Part shown: piece by piece, positions 23,504 to 30,596 of the stretch
Layout: the number at the start of each line of letters is the position of its first letter
Numbering within the stretch: position 1 is the first letter of the stretch
Assembly: GCA_038065125.1 (NCBI GenBank)
Contig: JBBTRP010000072.1
Location: forward strand, 1-31,680
From: JBBTRP01 sp038065125
GTDB taxonomy: Bacteria > Patescibacteriota > Patescibacteriia > JACQRZ01
Length of the DNA stretch: 31,680 nt
Direction of reading: 5' to 3'
Notes under the pieces: generated by a model
The model's database searches: none
Seen by the model: only the letters and a program-made list of their open reading frames with translations
What the model was told of the DNA's origin: nothing
Made by a program: the position numbers and the translations under genes

Positions 23504-24094
23504 TTAGAGTCCGAAGCGGGAGAAGCGGCGGATTTGAATGTTCTCCCCGACTTTTGCGATCATGCGGGTGATCAACTCTTCAATTGTGATTGAGTCTTCT
23601 TTGATGAACTTCTGCTTGACCAGACACACTTCCTCGTAGAATTTGGCAATCTTGCCGGCCATGATCTTATCAACCATCTCTTGGGGTTTTCCGGAAAGTG
23701 TGCCTCCCATCTGATCTTTATAGATCTCGATCTCTTTGTCCACAACCTCGGAGGGAACATCGTCCGGTTTTACGTAGAGCGGATTCATGGCGACGATCTG
23801 GAGTGCGAGCTCGTGTGCGAGCCCCTTGAAGTCCTCGTTGCGTGCAACAAAGTCCGTCTCACAGAGGAGTTCGACCAGGGCGCCGACGCGACCATTGGAG
23901 TGGGTGTAGGCATACACAACGCCTTCTTTAGTCTCCCGCGATTCCTTATTAGCGGCAACCTTTTGGCCCTTCTTTCGAAGATACTCGATCGCGGCGGCAT
24001 ACACGCCACCCGACTCTTCGAGCGCCTTTTTACAGTCGACAATGCCTGAGCCGGTTGCGGCCCGAAGCTCGGTAATGAGTTTTGCGTCAATCAT
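23504..24094 (-). CDS. tsf: Translation elongation factor Ts
   Basis: 196 aa, the short form known from Thermus-like and many reduced-genome bacteria rather than the ~280-aa E. coli form. The N-terminal UBA-like domain (LITELRAATGSGIVDCKKALEE) and the core TDFVARN (80-86), which reaches into EF-Tu, are both present. It exchanges GDP on EF-Tu. It lies 25 bp after rpsB, the standard pairing, and the spacer consists of four heptads directly joined to the ATG. No Shine-Dalgarno is present. A terminator follows the gene. Confidence 0.97.
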   Translation of the reverse strand: MIDAKLITELRAATGSGIVDCKKALEESGGVYAAAIEYLRKKGQKVAANKESRETKEGVVYAYTHSNGRVGALVELLCETDFVARNEDFKGLAHELALQIVAMNPLYVKPDDVPSEVVDKEIEIYKDQMGGTLSGKPQEMVDKIMAGKIAKFYEEVCLVKQKFIKEDSITIEELITRMIAKVGENIQIRRFSRFGL

Positions 24095-24122
24095 AGGGTC
24101 AGGGTTTAGGGGCTAGGGGTTA
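24095..24122 (-). repeat. Heptad repeat filling the rpsB-tsf spacer
   Basis: In the gene direction the 28 bases are exactly four degenerate heptads (TAACCCC, TAGCCCC, TAAACCC, TGACCCT). The first begins with the TAA stop of rpsB, and the last is joined directly to the tsf ATG. The coding strand is C-rich, so it cannot pair with the anti-Shine-Dalgarno. Confidence 0.8.
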
Positions 24123-24905
24123 GGCTTCTTGCGCGGGGGCTGCCGGTTTTGCCGCCGGAGCTTCTGCGGTCTTTGCGTCAGCGGCTTTCTGCGCGATCGC
24201 CTTTTCAATATCGACCTGTCGCTTGTCTTTGCCTTCCAGGATCGCGTCAGAAACGAGCGTGGTCATCATGCGAATTGATTTAATCGCATCATCATTTGCG
24301 GGAATGGGATACGCGATGCATTCGGGATTGATATTGGAGTCGCACAGCGCGACAATCGGAATTTTTTTCTTCTGCGCTTCTGTCGATGCGGTTTTATCTT
24401 TCTTTACATCGACAATATAGACGACGTCAGGGAGTTTTGTCAGCTCGGCAATGCCTCCGATCAGCCCTTCTAGCTCCTCCATGTCGCGGGAGAGGTCGAG
24501 CTGCTCTTTCTTGGTGAATTTTGCCACCTCGCCCTTTTCAAACTCGCTTTTCAGCTTTTTGTACTTCTTGATCATCTTGGAGATGACGGCGAAGTTTGTG
24601 AGCGTTCCTCCCAGCCACCGCGTGTGCACATACGGCATGCCGCAGCGAAGCGCCTGCTCCTTCACGATCTCGGCGGCTTGGTTTTTTGCTCCTACAAAGA
24701 GGATCGTTCCACCGGAACGCGCGACTCCCTCAAGGTACTCAAGCGCCTCTTTGAGGTATACGATCGTCTTATCCAAATCCAGGATCGAAATCCCGTCTTT
24801 TGCTCCAAAAATAAAATTCGCCATCTTGGGATGACGTTTTGAGGTGCGATGCCCGAAATGCACGCCGCATTTGAGCATCTCAACCATTTCCGGCAATACT
24901 GCCAT
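24120..24905 (-). CDS. rpsB: 30S ribosomal protein S2
   Basis: 261 aa from the ATG at 24905 (MAVLPEMVEML). AAGGAG nine bases upstream decides this start over the ATG at 24914 and the TTG at 24929, which overlap or precede that site. Signatures of S2: GVHFGHRTSKRHPKM, FIFGAKDGISILDL, GTILFVGAKNQA, TRWLGGTLTNF, PDVVYIVDVKKDKTA and SNINPECIAYPIPANDDA. The C-terminus has an Ala/Lys/Pro-rich tail (KTAEAPAAKPAAPAQEA). It is a late-assembling small-subunit protein. A stable GC hairpin in the leader (24965-24982) could mediate autoregulation, which is known for S2 in other bacteria. Confidence 0.97.
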   Translation of the reverse strand: MAVLPEMVEMLKCGVHFGHRTSKRHPKMANFIFGAKDGISILDLDKTIVYLKEALEYLEGVARSGGTILFVGAKNQAAEIVKEQALRCGMPYVHTRWLGGTLTNFAVISKMIKKYKKLKSEFEKGEVAKFTKKEQLDLSRDMEELEGLIGGIAELTKLPDVVYIVDVKKDKTASTEAQKKKIPIVALCDSNINPECIAYPIPANDDAIKSIRMMTTLVSDAILEGKDKRQVDIEKAIAQKAADAKTAEAPAAKPAAPAQEA

Positions 24906-24964
24906 ACGTTTCATCTCCTTTCTGTCCAATTAAAGTATCGGACTTTCCTCTGCCTTTGTTCTTT

Positions 24965-24982
24965 CGGCGGTCAAAGCCGCCG
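24965..24982 (-). promoter_or_regulatory. GC-rich hairpin in the rpsB leader
   Basis: Perfect stem CGGCGG/CCGCCG with a 6-nt loop, located 60 bp before the rpsB ATG in an otherwise AT-rich leader. It lacks a T-run, so it is not a plain terminator; a role in S2 autoregulation is a guess. Confidence 0.4.
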
Positions 24983-25027
24983 CAAGGAGAATATCAAGGG
25001 CATGCGGGATAAAGTTTTATACACGAG

Positions 25028-25056
25028 AGGTTATCACCTTTGCCCGAACCTGTAAA
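25028..25056 (-). promoter_or_regulatory. Possible promoter of rpsB-tsf
   Basis: TTTACA (25051-25056) and TAACCT (25028-25033) are 17 bp apart on the minus strand. The -10 is weak; a TATAAA at 25016-25021 is an alternative without a good -35. It is back-to-back with the promoter of the plus-strand gene at 25133. Confidence 0.35.
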
Positions 25057-25078
25057 GGCCTTTTGTTGAACGGATGCC

Positions 25079-25110
25079 TTGACTTTTGCAAAAAAATGCT
25101 TAATTATATT
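25079..25110 (+). promoter_or_regulatory. Promoter of the 103-aa gene
   Basis: TTGACT (25079-25084) is followed by TAATTA (25101-25106, 16-bp spacing) and the overlapping TATATT (25105-25110, 20-bp spacing). AGGAGG and the ATG follow within 25 bp, giving a very short leader. Confidence 0.5.
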
Positions 25111-25132
25111 GACCACAGGAGGTTTATTGTCC

Positions 25133-25444
25133 ATGTTGCGCAAAAAACTCACCCGGTTTGGCGTCATTGCCCGTGACCCTTCCGGACTCCACCACTACCA
25201 CTGTGAGATGGACGGCTGTGACATCTGGAAGGCCCTCGAAGACGCGCTCGATCACAAAATGAAGGCGCGTCCTCTCTGGTTCTGGTTCAATGATACGCCG
25301 GCGCCAATCCTGACCGATGACACTCCGGAAAGCCTGAATGGGCGCTGGCGTGAGTGGCGAGAGACGCACCAAACAGGGGCTCCCTCAGAGTTTCTTGCTC
25401 TGGTCCGAAACTTCAGCCGCCCACCTCTTGCCGGCAGGCCCTAG
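25133..25444 (+). CDS. Hypothetical protein (103 aa) with its own promoter and terminator
   Basis: A perfect AGGAGG (25117-25122) ten bases before the ATG at 25133 decides the start over the longer frame from 25079. The 103-residue product is soluble-looking and rich in Trp, His and charged residues. It has an N-terminal basic stretch (MLRKKLTRFG), the segment HHYHCEMDGCDIWKALEDAL with two Cys and three His that might bind metal, then PLWFWFND and RWREWRE, and a C-terminal ALVRNFSRPPL. No family recognised. It is the only plus-strand gene between rpmE and the HAD pair, and is framed by a promoter and a terminator, so it is a single-gene unit. Confidence 0.7.
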   Translation: MLRKKLTRFGVIARDPSGLHHYHCEMDGCDIWKALEDALDHKMKARPLWFWFNDTPAPILTDDTPESLNGRWREWRETHQTGAPSEFLALVRNFSRPPLAGRP

Positions 25445-25493
25445 CGAAAGCAACTAGCGCCCGTAAAATAGCGTCACCGCCCTTACTCAACCA

Positions 25494-25528
25494 ACGATCG
25501 ACCCCCTCGGCCGATCGTCTTATTTTTA
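25494..25528 (+). terminator. Terminator of the 103-aa gene
   Basis: A 7-bp stem ACGATCG/CGATCGT (25494-25500 with 25512-25518) enclosing a GC-rich loop is followed on the plus strand by CTTATTTTT. It lies 50 bp after the stop codon, just before the convergent phosphohistidine-domain gene. Confidence 0.65.
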
Positions 25529-25542
25529 CGAAAGATTCTTGC

Positions 25543-27069
25543 TTATAAACTCCTTTCAACTCGACCAATCGACGCATCGAGCGACACGCACTCCCCATCG
25601 GTGAGCACGCGAGTGGCAACGCCCGTGCCGATGATACAGGGTATGCCTAACTCGCGTGCGATGATTGCCGCGTGACAGGTGATTCCGCCGCGATCCGTGA
25701 TGATTCCGGCAGCCTTTCTGATCGCAGGTAAAAGATTCGGATTTGTCGATACGGACACGAGAATATCCCCCTGTCGCATCTTAGACATGTCACTTGTCGA
25801 GCAAATGATCCTCACAATCCCTCTCGCCTTTCCCGGATATGCACATTCTCCATTTAGTTGGCGAGCGCATGTGTCAACGGGAGGAGTCTCCGCATATTTT
25901 TTTACCAGAGCGTGTGCGCGGCGGCCAACCTCCAAACACATTGTGCCGCATGAAAAAAACAACACGCTACACCGGATGCGCTCGTTTAAAATATTGGAAG
26001 TAAGTTTTAACCGCCCCTCAAGGAAGTGTCTCATCTCACCGGGCAGAATATGCTTCACCTGAGTCGCCGAAAGCTCGTAGCGTCTGCCGATCTCTCGAAT
26101 GAGTCGATCCATCATAAAGTAGGAGTGAAATAAAACATCCTTTCGGTAGTCCTTCAGGTACATCAGTCGCTCGGCAAGACGAAAAGTATACGCGACCTTC
26201 TTGTCTTTGTAGAGGCCGATTTTTTTGATCACTGTCGCTTTGCGAGCGTTCCTTATTATTCGCTCCTTTTCCAGCCGCTTGATCCGTCTTGTTGGAGACT
26301 CGCCGCTCTGATACAGCAGGCATGCCCGATCGACGAGATCGCTGACGGAGAACGGTGGTCCATCATAGTTAAATGACATCCAGCCGTATTTTTTTATATG
26401 ACCGCGAAATGCGGATTTGAGCGTCGGTAATTTTTCAAGCGCGAGCGGTGCCGTTGTGGAATCGGCGCTAAAAATCTGCCGCTGTTTACGCGACCGGAAA
26501 ACTCGACACATCAACGTAAGAAATGCCCGCTCTTCCCGCTCGCGGCCGCTCAGGCGATTGGGAGTGATCGCAAACGAAACAATCTCCTTTGCCCCCGCAC
26601 TGTTCCCCGCACGCTCACGAACGTACTCCTCCAACCGCTGCGTCAGGAGTCCCGAACGGCCTTCGGTGGCGTTGGGAAGCCATGCCGGGACATACATCCT
26701 CTTGAAGGCTTTTGTATACGCATCGTAGCGGCGTGCGAGTTCTCTGTTGCTCGGGCGCGACAGATCGCCAAAAGTAACACGACGAGACTCTGAGTGAAGT
26801 GCCTTACTTTCCGCAAGTATCTTCTGACAAACGAACTCGGCCCACGAGGGGTCTGCATCGATTCGCGATAAAATAGCTCGTGCAACGCTGTCGTGCGCGT
26901 CTGCAGGCGCTGCAAATTGATTCGTGCGGCCCTCCCACTGTCCGAGGAGCGCATCCGCAAATCGCACACCATACGTTTTTTCAAAATCAAAATAGAGCGC
27001 CTCACCGAGCATACACAACGGCCACAGGCTCGCTTCGTAGTTTGTTGTTAGAAAGATCAATTTTTTCAT
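25543..27069 (-). CDS. Phosphohistidine swivelling-domain protein (PEP-utilising enzyme, mobile domain)
   Basis: 508 aa from the ATG at 27069. Its ATG overlaps the TGA of the upstream methyltransferase gene (ATGA), which decides this start over the longer frame to 27174. The C-terminal ~100 residues (about 405-508) are the mobile domain of PEP synthase, PPDK and rifampicin phosphotransferase: TNPNLLPAI, then DRGGITCHAAIIARELGIP with the phospho-accepting histidine H466. The N-terminal ~400 residues are helical, contain HIKKYGWMSFNYDGPP, a motif I associate with the middle region of such proteins, and show no ATP-grasp or PEP-binding TIM-barrel motifs. The source of phosphate and the substrate are therefore unclear. 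It is the last gene of a three-gene overlapping cassette with two methyltransferases. Confidence 0.8.
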   Translation of the reverse strand: MKKLIFLTTNYEASLWPLCMLGEALYFDFEKTYGVRFADALLGQWEGRTNQFAAPADAHDSVARAILSRIDADPSWAEFVCQKILAESKALHSESRRVTFGDLSRPSNRELARRYDAYTKAFKRMYVPAWLPNATEGRSGLLTQRLEEYVRERAGNSAGAKEIVSFAITPNRLSGREREERAFLTLMCRVFRSRKQRQIFSADSTTAPLALEKLPTLKSAFRGHIKKYGWMSFNYDGPPFSVSDLVDRACLLYQSGESPTRRIKRLEKERIIRNARKATVIKKIGLYKDKKVAYTFRLAERLMYLKDYRKDVLFHSYFMMDRLIREIGRRYELSATQVKHILPGEMRHFLEGRLKLTSNILNERIRCSVLFFSCGTMCLEVGRRAHALVKKYAETPPVDTCARQLNGECAYPGKARGIVRIICSTSDMSKMRQGDILVSVSTNPNLLPAIRKAAGIITDRGGITCHAAIIARELGIPCIIGTGVATRVLTDGECVSLDASIGRVERSL

Positions 27070-27911
27070 TTCCACGGTCGCAAAAGAATATGCGGAAAAT
27101 AGCTGCAAAACTGAAAGTCGGTTGCGTGCCTCATCTCGGAAATACTGAAATGTCGCTGGACAGTTTTCTTCCACTCTTCAAACGGCGGAAATGTCGTTAC
27201 GATTGATCCATGAACGAATTCTTTAAGAAATTCTTCTTCTTCGGGCGTGAGGAGATTTTTCCCGTACACCTGTGCGTGTAGCGAGCACTCGGTTTTTTCA
27301 AGCGATATCGATTGAGTGCGTGGATCCCACCCAGTATCGGACGTGCAAAAATAAACCTCAAAAAAGAGATCGAAGAGTCCGAGATGATTCGCGTGTACAA
27401 AGTCGATACTCTCGACAAGTGTGAGTCGTTTACTGTCACACATACCAAGGACCTCGCGGCACACGAACGCGCCGCCAGATTTGAGCACTGTGCGGATGCC
27501 CCCGTAGAGGCGGTGATGGTTTGTAAACTCGATGTTATTCCCAATCGCATCGCCCACCACGATATCAATGGATGCATCAGGCAACGGGAGCTGGAGCCAG
27601 TTGCCGACGATGCGCATCTCACGCGTGTCATCCCGAGCTTTTAGGAGCTCGGTCATGTCGGCAAGGATTTTCTCGCTGAGATCGACCGTCGTCACGCGAT
27701 GGCCGCGTTCGAGCGTAAGATCCCGCAGTTCAGGCGTTGCTCCAAGCACCAGTACATCAAGGCTTGTCCGTCCGTCTTCGGCTTGTACAAAAAACTCGGA
27801 ATAGATCCGCATGATGTCAGGCCCCGCACCGGGCCCTCCCGCGTACCGGCTCCGATTTTTTGCTCGGGGCTTTGCCGCGATCTCCCACGAGGCCTTTTGT
27901 GAGTCAGCCAT
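27066..27911 (-). CDS. Class I SAM-dependent methyltransferase (paralogue 1)
   Basis: 281 aa from the ATG at 27911 (MADSQKASWEI), which overlaps the stop of the preceding methyltransferase by 8 bp; the longer frame to 28031 is not needed. Motif I is LDVLVLGATPELRDL (GATPEL 57-62), the acidic SAM-ribose residue lies in TTVDLSE (D77), and VVGDAIGNN is the motif IV region. The C-terminal half is helical with many aromatics (DLFFEVYFCTSD). It shares GATPELRD, TTVD and the layout with the next gene upstream, so the two arose by duplication. The substrate is unknown. Its stop overlaps the start of the phosphohistidine protein. Confidence 0.85.
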   Translation of the reverse strand: MADSQKASWEIAAKPRAKNRSRYAGGPGAGPDIMRIYSEFFVQAEDGRTSLDVLVLGATPELRDLTLERGHRVTTVDLSEKILADMTELLKARDDTREMRIVGNWLQLPLPDASIDIVVGDAIGNNIEFTNHHRLYGGIRTVLKSGGAFVCREVLGMCDSKRLTLVESIDFVHANHLGLFDLFFEVYFCTSDTGWDPRTQSISLEKTECSLHAQVYGKNLLTPEEEEFLKEFVHGSIVTTFPPFEEWKKTVQRHFSISEMRHATDFQFCSYFPHILLRPWK

Positions 27912-28761
27912 TCTTGTTCCCGAAAAAAAAGATAAACGTATCGGCACAGAATTTATAATCGCTCGCCTGGCTGACTGGCAATGACTCAAAAAAACGATTG
28001 AAGATCTCTTCAAAAACGGTTCGCGGGGCAAACGTATGCGAAACGCTATTGCGAAATCGGCTCACGGCCTGAAAGGCGGCATCGGCGAGACGGCGGCATT
28101 CATGAGCCGCATCGATCGCTTCATACAGCGACATGAAACTATAGATATACGCACCCCCGGCAAATGTTCGGGTTGAAATATCACTGAAGAATCGAAGATC
28201 CATAATTAGATCAAACCAATGCATTCCTTCTCTATCGAACTCTGCAGAAATCTCTTCTACGGTACGGGTGGGCCGATCAGATGGCAGCACGCCCTCGCGG
28301 AGAATAAAAAATCCGTCCGGACGAAGGATTCGATGAATCTGCCCAAAGAGTCTCTCGTACGAGTCAAACGGGATATTGTTGAAAATCCCGTCGCCAAGGA
28401 CTATGTCGGCAGATGCGTCGCCGCAGGTAGTCTCGAGCCAACTTTCAACCTTAATATGTTCCCGAGGGTCGCCGACATGCTCCATGGCCGCGCCGCACTT
28501 TTCGAAGCTCTCTGCGCTGAAGTCGACGGTTGTCAAATTTCCGCCCCGGTCAAGGACCATATCACGAAGCTCTGGCGTTGCGCCGAATACAACCGCATCG
28601 AAGGACTCTTTCCCTTGGCGCGCCGTATCGATGAGCCGCTCGTACTCGGCGAGAATGCCCTTTCCAGCAGAGGGAGCTGCCAGGTATTGCGTACGATCAG
28701 AGGTTCTCAGATCGATATTTTTTCCGCTCCACTCGTCTTTTTTGGCGTTGTGATGAGACAT
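27904..28761 (-). CDS. Class I SAM-dependent methyltransferase (paralogue 2)
   Basis: 285 aa. Motif I is FDAVVFGATPELRDM (GATPEL 60-65), followed by LTTVDFSAE (D80), a motif IV-like VLGDGIFNN, and HRILRPDGFFILREG, typical of class I methyltransferases. It is the first gene of the cassette; a TATAAT lies 20 bp before its ATG inside the T-rich tail of the neighbouring terminator, without a good -35. No Shine-Dalgarno is present. The N-terminal ~50 residues (YLAAPSAGKGILAEYERLID) correspond to YAGGPGAGPDIMRIYSEFF in paralogue 1. The acceptor molecule cannot be inferred. Confidence 0.85.
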   Translation of the reverse strand: MSHHNAKKDEWSGKNIDLRTSDRTQYLAAPSAGKGILAEYERLIDTARQGKESFDAVVFGATPELRDMVLDRGGNLTTVDFSAESFEKCGAAMEHVGDPREHIKVESWLETTCGDASADIVLGDGIFNNIPFDSYERLFGQIHRILRPDGFFILREGVLPSDRPTRTVEEISAEFDREGMHWFDLIMDLRFFSDISTRTFAGGAYIYSFMSLYEAIDAAHECRRLADAAFQAVSRFRNSVSHTFAPRTVFEEIFNRFFESLPVSQASDYKFCADTFIFFFGNKNG

Positions 28762-28783
28762 GACTGAAGTTTATCATGTGATT

Positions 28784-28838
28784 ATATAAAAATAAATCCG
28801 CGCAGAGCATCGAGTGGGGGCTTCGATGATGCGCGGAT
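28784..28838 (-). terminator. Strong terminator after the PLP enzyme gene
   Basis: A two-part stem: outer ATCCGCGCA/TGCGCGGAT (28796-28804 with 28830-28838), inner CATCGA/TCGATG, with a 9-nt loop. It is followed by TTATTTTTATA on the minus strand. It lies 15 bp past the stop codon of the gene at 28853. Confidence 0.85.
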
Positions 28839-28852
28839 GAAGGGGTTTTGTG

Positions 28853-30043
28853 CTAGCTTACGGGCACGGTGTTGAGCGCGTCCGCGACCCCCTGGATGAT
28901 CGAGGTCGACGAGTCACCCCAGCCGCACGAGAGGCGGATGGTGGACTCGGGGTAGTCGCCCGGGACGAGCTGCCCCCAGGGCATCCAGGTCGTCTTTGCG
29001 TGGCCGAACGAGCCCATGCAGGCTCCGAACGACTTGACCATACCGGCCGTGATCGACTCCTTCGGGACGAAGTAGAGCATCGAACCTGCGCCGGCCGGGA
29101 AGTCGTGCTGTCTGGGGTAGGACACCCACTCGATGTCAATGGCTTGCTCGAGCCATCCCGCGACTTTACTCGCTGCGAGCGAGCTTGGCGCGACCGTCAT
29201 CTTGAGCGCCTCGGCCGCACCCCACGGGAGCTTTTCGAGGCACCCGAACGGGAGATACGCGCCGGTCCTGGCGATCACGGCGTCGCACTCGTCGATGAAC
29301 GACTCGGGCGCGACGATGATGCCGGCCGTGATCTGACTTTCAGGCCGCGGGCGGTAGTACTTGGTCAGCGACTCGATCACGACCATCGACATTTTCGGGT
29401 CGCCCAGCGTCTCGCGCAGCTGTCCGTAGATCGTGAACGGGTTGAGCCGCAGATACGATGGGATCGTGTTGTCCAGTATGACTGTTCCATTGTAGTTCCA
29501 GAACCGCCTGAGCATCTGCTCCAGGTTCTGGACGGGCATCCGGGGGTGATTGCCGACCGTCTCCATGAAGAAGAGGTCTCCGTCCGACCGCGGCTCGTCG
29601 GCCCACAGCTCCCCACCAGAAAACTTCAGGCACGCGCCATTAGTCATGGTTGCGTACTCCTCCAGGAGCTTCGGTGTCTCAGGGTACAGTTCGCTGGCGT
29701 GCACGATCCGTGCACCGTCGGGCGTCTTTTTCGCGATCCTGCCGACCGCGACGCGCACGGCCGTGTCGATCGCGGCCATACCGGAGTTGGTCAGCCGGGC
29801 GCGGAAGCCGAGGTCGAGGGCCTGCATCGAGGCCGCATACCTCGTCGCAACCAGATCGTTCATGATGTACTCATACCGTTTGTATGGGGGCCTGTCGAGC
29901 GCGAACGGGAACTCCGGGAACCGCTCGAGAAGGGCGGTCTCCGTCGCTTGCAGCTCGGCACGAGTCGAGGTCACGTTTCCACTAAACGGAACGTTGTTCC
30001 CCCGAAGCCAATCGCCGACCGAAAGGACGTTGAACTGCGACAT
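28853..30043 (-). CDS. Cys/Met metabolism PLP-dependent enzyme-like protein (cystathionine gamma-synthase family)
   Basis: 396 aa. Fold type I PLP features: TNSGMAAID (SGM 87-89, phosphate and ring contacts), DNTIPS with D191 as the pyridine-nitrogen aspartate, ESLTKYY with K228 as the Schiff-base lysine, and the C-terminal STIRLSCGWGD typical of this family (vRlSvGlE). Substitutions such as DNTIPS and SCGWGD for the usual DNTF-SP and SVGLED make the exact reaction uncertain; gamma-synthase, lyase and sulfhydrylase activities all occur in the family. GAGGAG precedes the ATG. The gene is much richer in GC than its neighbours, has its own promoter and strong terminator, and is probably acquired. 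Confidence 0.85.
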   Translation of the reverse strand: MSQFNVLSVGDWLRGNNVPFSGNVTSTRAELQATETALLERFPEFPFALDRPPYKRYEYIMNDLVATRYAASMQALDLGFRARLTNSGMAAIDTAVRVAVGRIAKKTPDGARIVHASELYPETPKLLEEYATMTNGACLKFSGGELWADEPRSDGDLFFMETVGNHPRMPVQNLEQMLRRFWNYNGTVILDNTIPSYLRLNPFTIYGQLRETLGDPKMSMVVIESLTKYYRPRPESQITAGIIVAPESFIDECDAVIARTGAYLPFGCLEKLPWGAAEALKMTVAPSSLAASKVAGWLEQAIDIEWVSYPRQHDFPAGAGSMLYFVPKESITAGMVKSFGACMGSFGHAKTTWMPWGQLVPGDYPESTIRLSCGWGDSSTSIIQGVADALNTVPVS

Positions 30044-30110
30044 GTTAATCTCCTCGTCGTGTGGTCGATTTTCGACCTCAAATTGTCAAACTGTGCCAAA
30101 GTGCCGCATA

Positions 30111-30139
30111 ATTATAGCATAAAATCGTTATTTTGTCAA
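30111..30139 (-). promoter_or_regulatory. Perfect consensus sigma70 promoter of the PLP enzyme gene
   Basis: TTGACA (30134-30139), 17-bp spacing, TATAAT (30111-30116) on the minus strand. Downstream the leader has GGCAC direct repeats (around 30095-30108) and a small hairpin GGTCGA-N3-TCGACC (30063-30077) before the GAGGAG, which could be regulatory sites. Confidence 0.85.
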
Positions 30140-30215
30140 GATCCCTACCCTAACAGAATCAATCCCCTTGAAATACAATAGAGAATATGTAATACTTGTT
30201 CGTATTGTTGATTGC

Positions 30216-30250
30216 TAGCCCCTAAACCCTAGCCTCTAAACCCTAGCCGT
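30216..30250 (+). repeat. Heptad repeat directly before rpmE
   Basis: Exactly five degenerate heptads (TAGCCCC, TAAACCC, TAGCCTC, TAAACCC, TAGCCGT) in phase, the last joined directly to the rpmE ATG at 30251. Same family and same orientation relative to the gene as the array before tsf. Confidence 0.8.
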
Positions 30251-30529
30251 ATGAAATCTGACATTCACCCTCAGTACTTCCCCAACGCGGTCATTAGCTG
30301 CGCATGCGGAAAATCTCTCACCATCGGCTCGACAATTGAGAATATTTCAATTGAAATCTGCAGCGCCTGCCATCCGTTCTATACTGGCAAGCAAAAACTC
30401 GTTGACACCGCCGGCCGCATGGAGCGCTTTGCAAAACGAAGCGCCAAGAAGACCGACACCGCCTCCGCGCGCCTGGGAAAACGCGTCAAGAAGGCCCGCG
30501 CGGCAGCAAAAAAGAAAGTTGAAAAATAA
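30251..30529 (+). CDS. rpmE: 50S ribosomal protein L31 (zinc-binding type)
   Basis: 92 aa. The L31 signature is clear: MKSDIHPQYFPNAVISCACG at the start and EICSACHPFYTGKQKLVDTAGRMERF after it. Four cysteines (C17, C19, C37, C40) mark the zinc-containing C+ form, which binds at the central protuberance of the large subunit. Residues ~58-92 are a Lys/Arg/Ala-rich extension beyond the common ~70-residue length, probably an rRNA-binding tail. There is no Shine-Dalgarno; five heptads precede the ATG. A terminator-like hairpin separates it from prfA. Confidence 0.95.
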   Translation: MKSDIHPQYFPNAVISCACGKSLTIGSTIENISIEICSACHPFYTGKQKLVDTAGRMERFAKRSAKKTDTASARLGKRVKKARAAAKKKVEK

Positions 30530-30546
30530 CTGGCTCTTCCACGAAG

Positions 30547-30580
30547 AAACATGTCGTCTCTTGTGATGGCATGTTTTTTT
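30547..30580 (+). terminator. Terminator-like hairpin between rpmE and prfA
   Basis: Stem AAACATG/CATGTTT (30547-30553 with 30570-30576) with a 16-nt loop is followed by a T-run to 30580. It may attenuate rather than stop transcription, since prfA begins 17 bp later. Confidence 0.55.
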
Positions 30581-30596
30581 GCACACACATTTCGTT

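Noticed and set aside
27069..28031. Longer N-termini for the phosphohistidine protein (to 27174) and methyltransferase 1 (to 28031)
   Set aside because: The ATGs at 27069 and 27911 give the typical short stop/start overlaps, and the extra residues only shadow the neighbouring gene.
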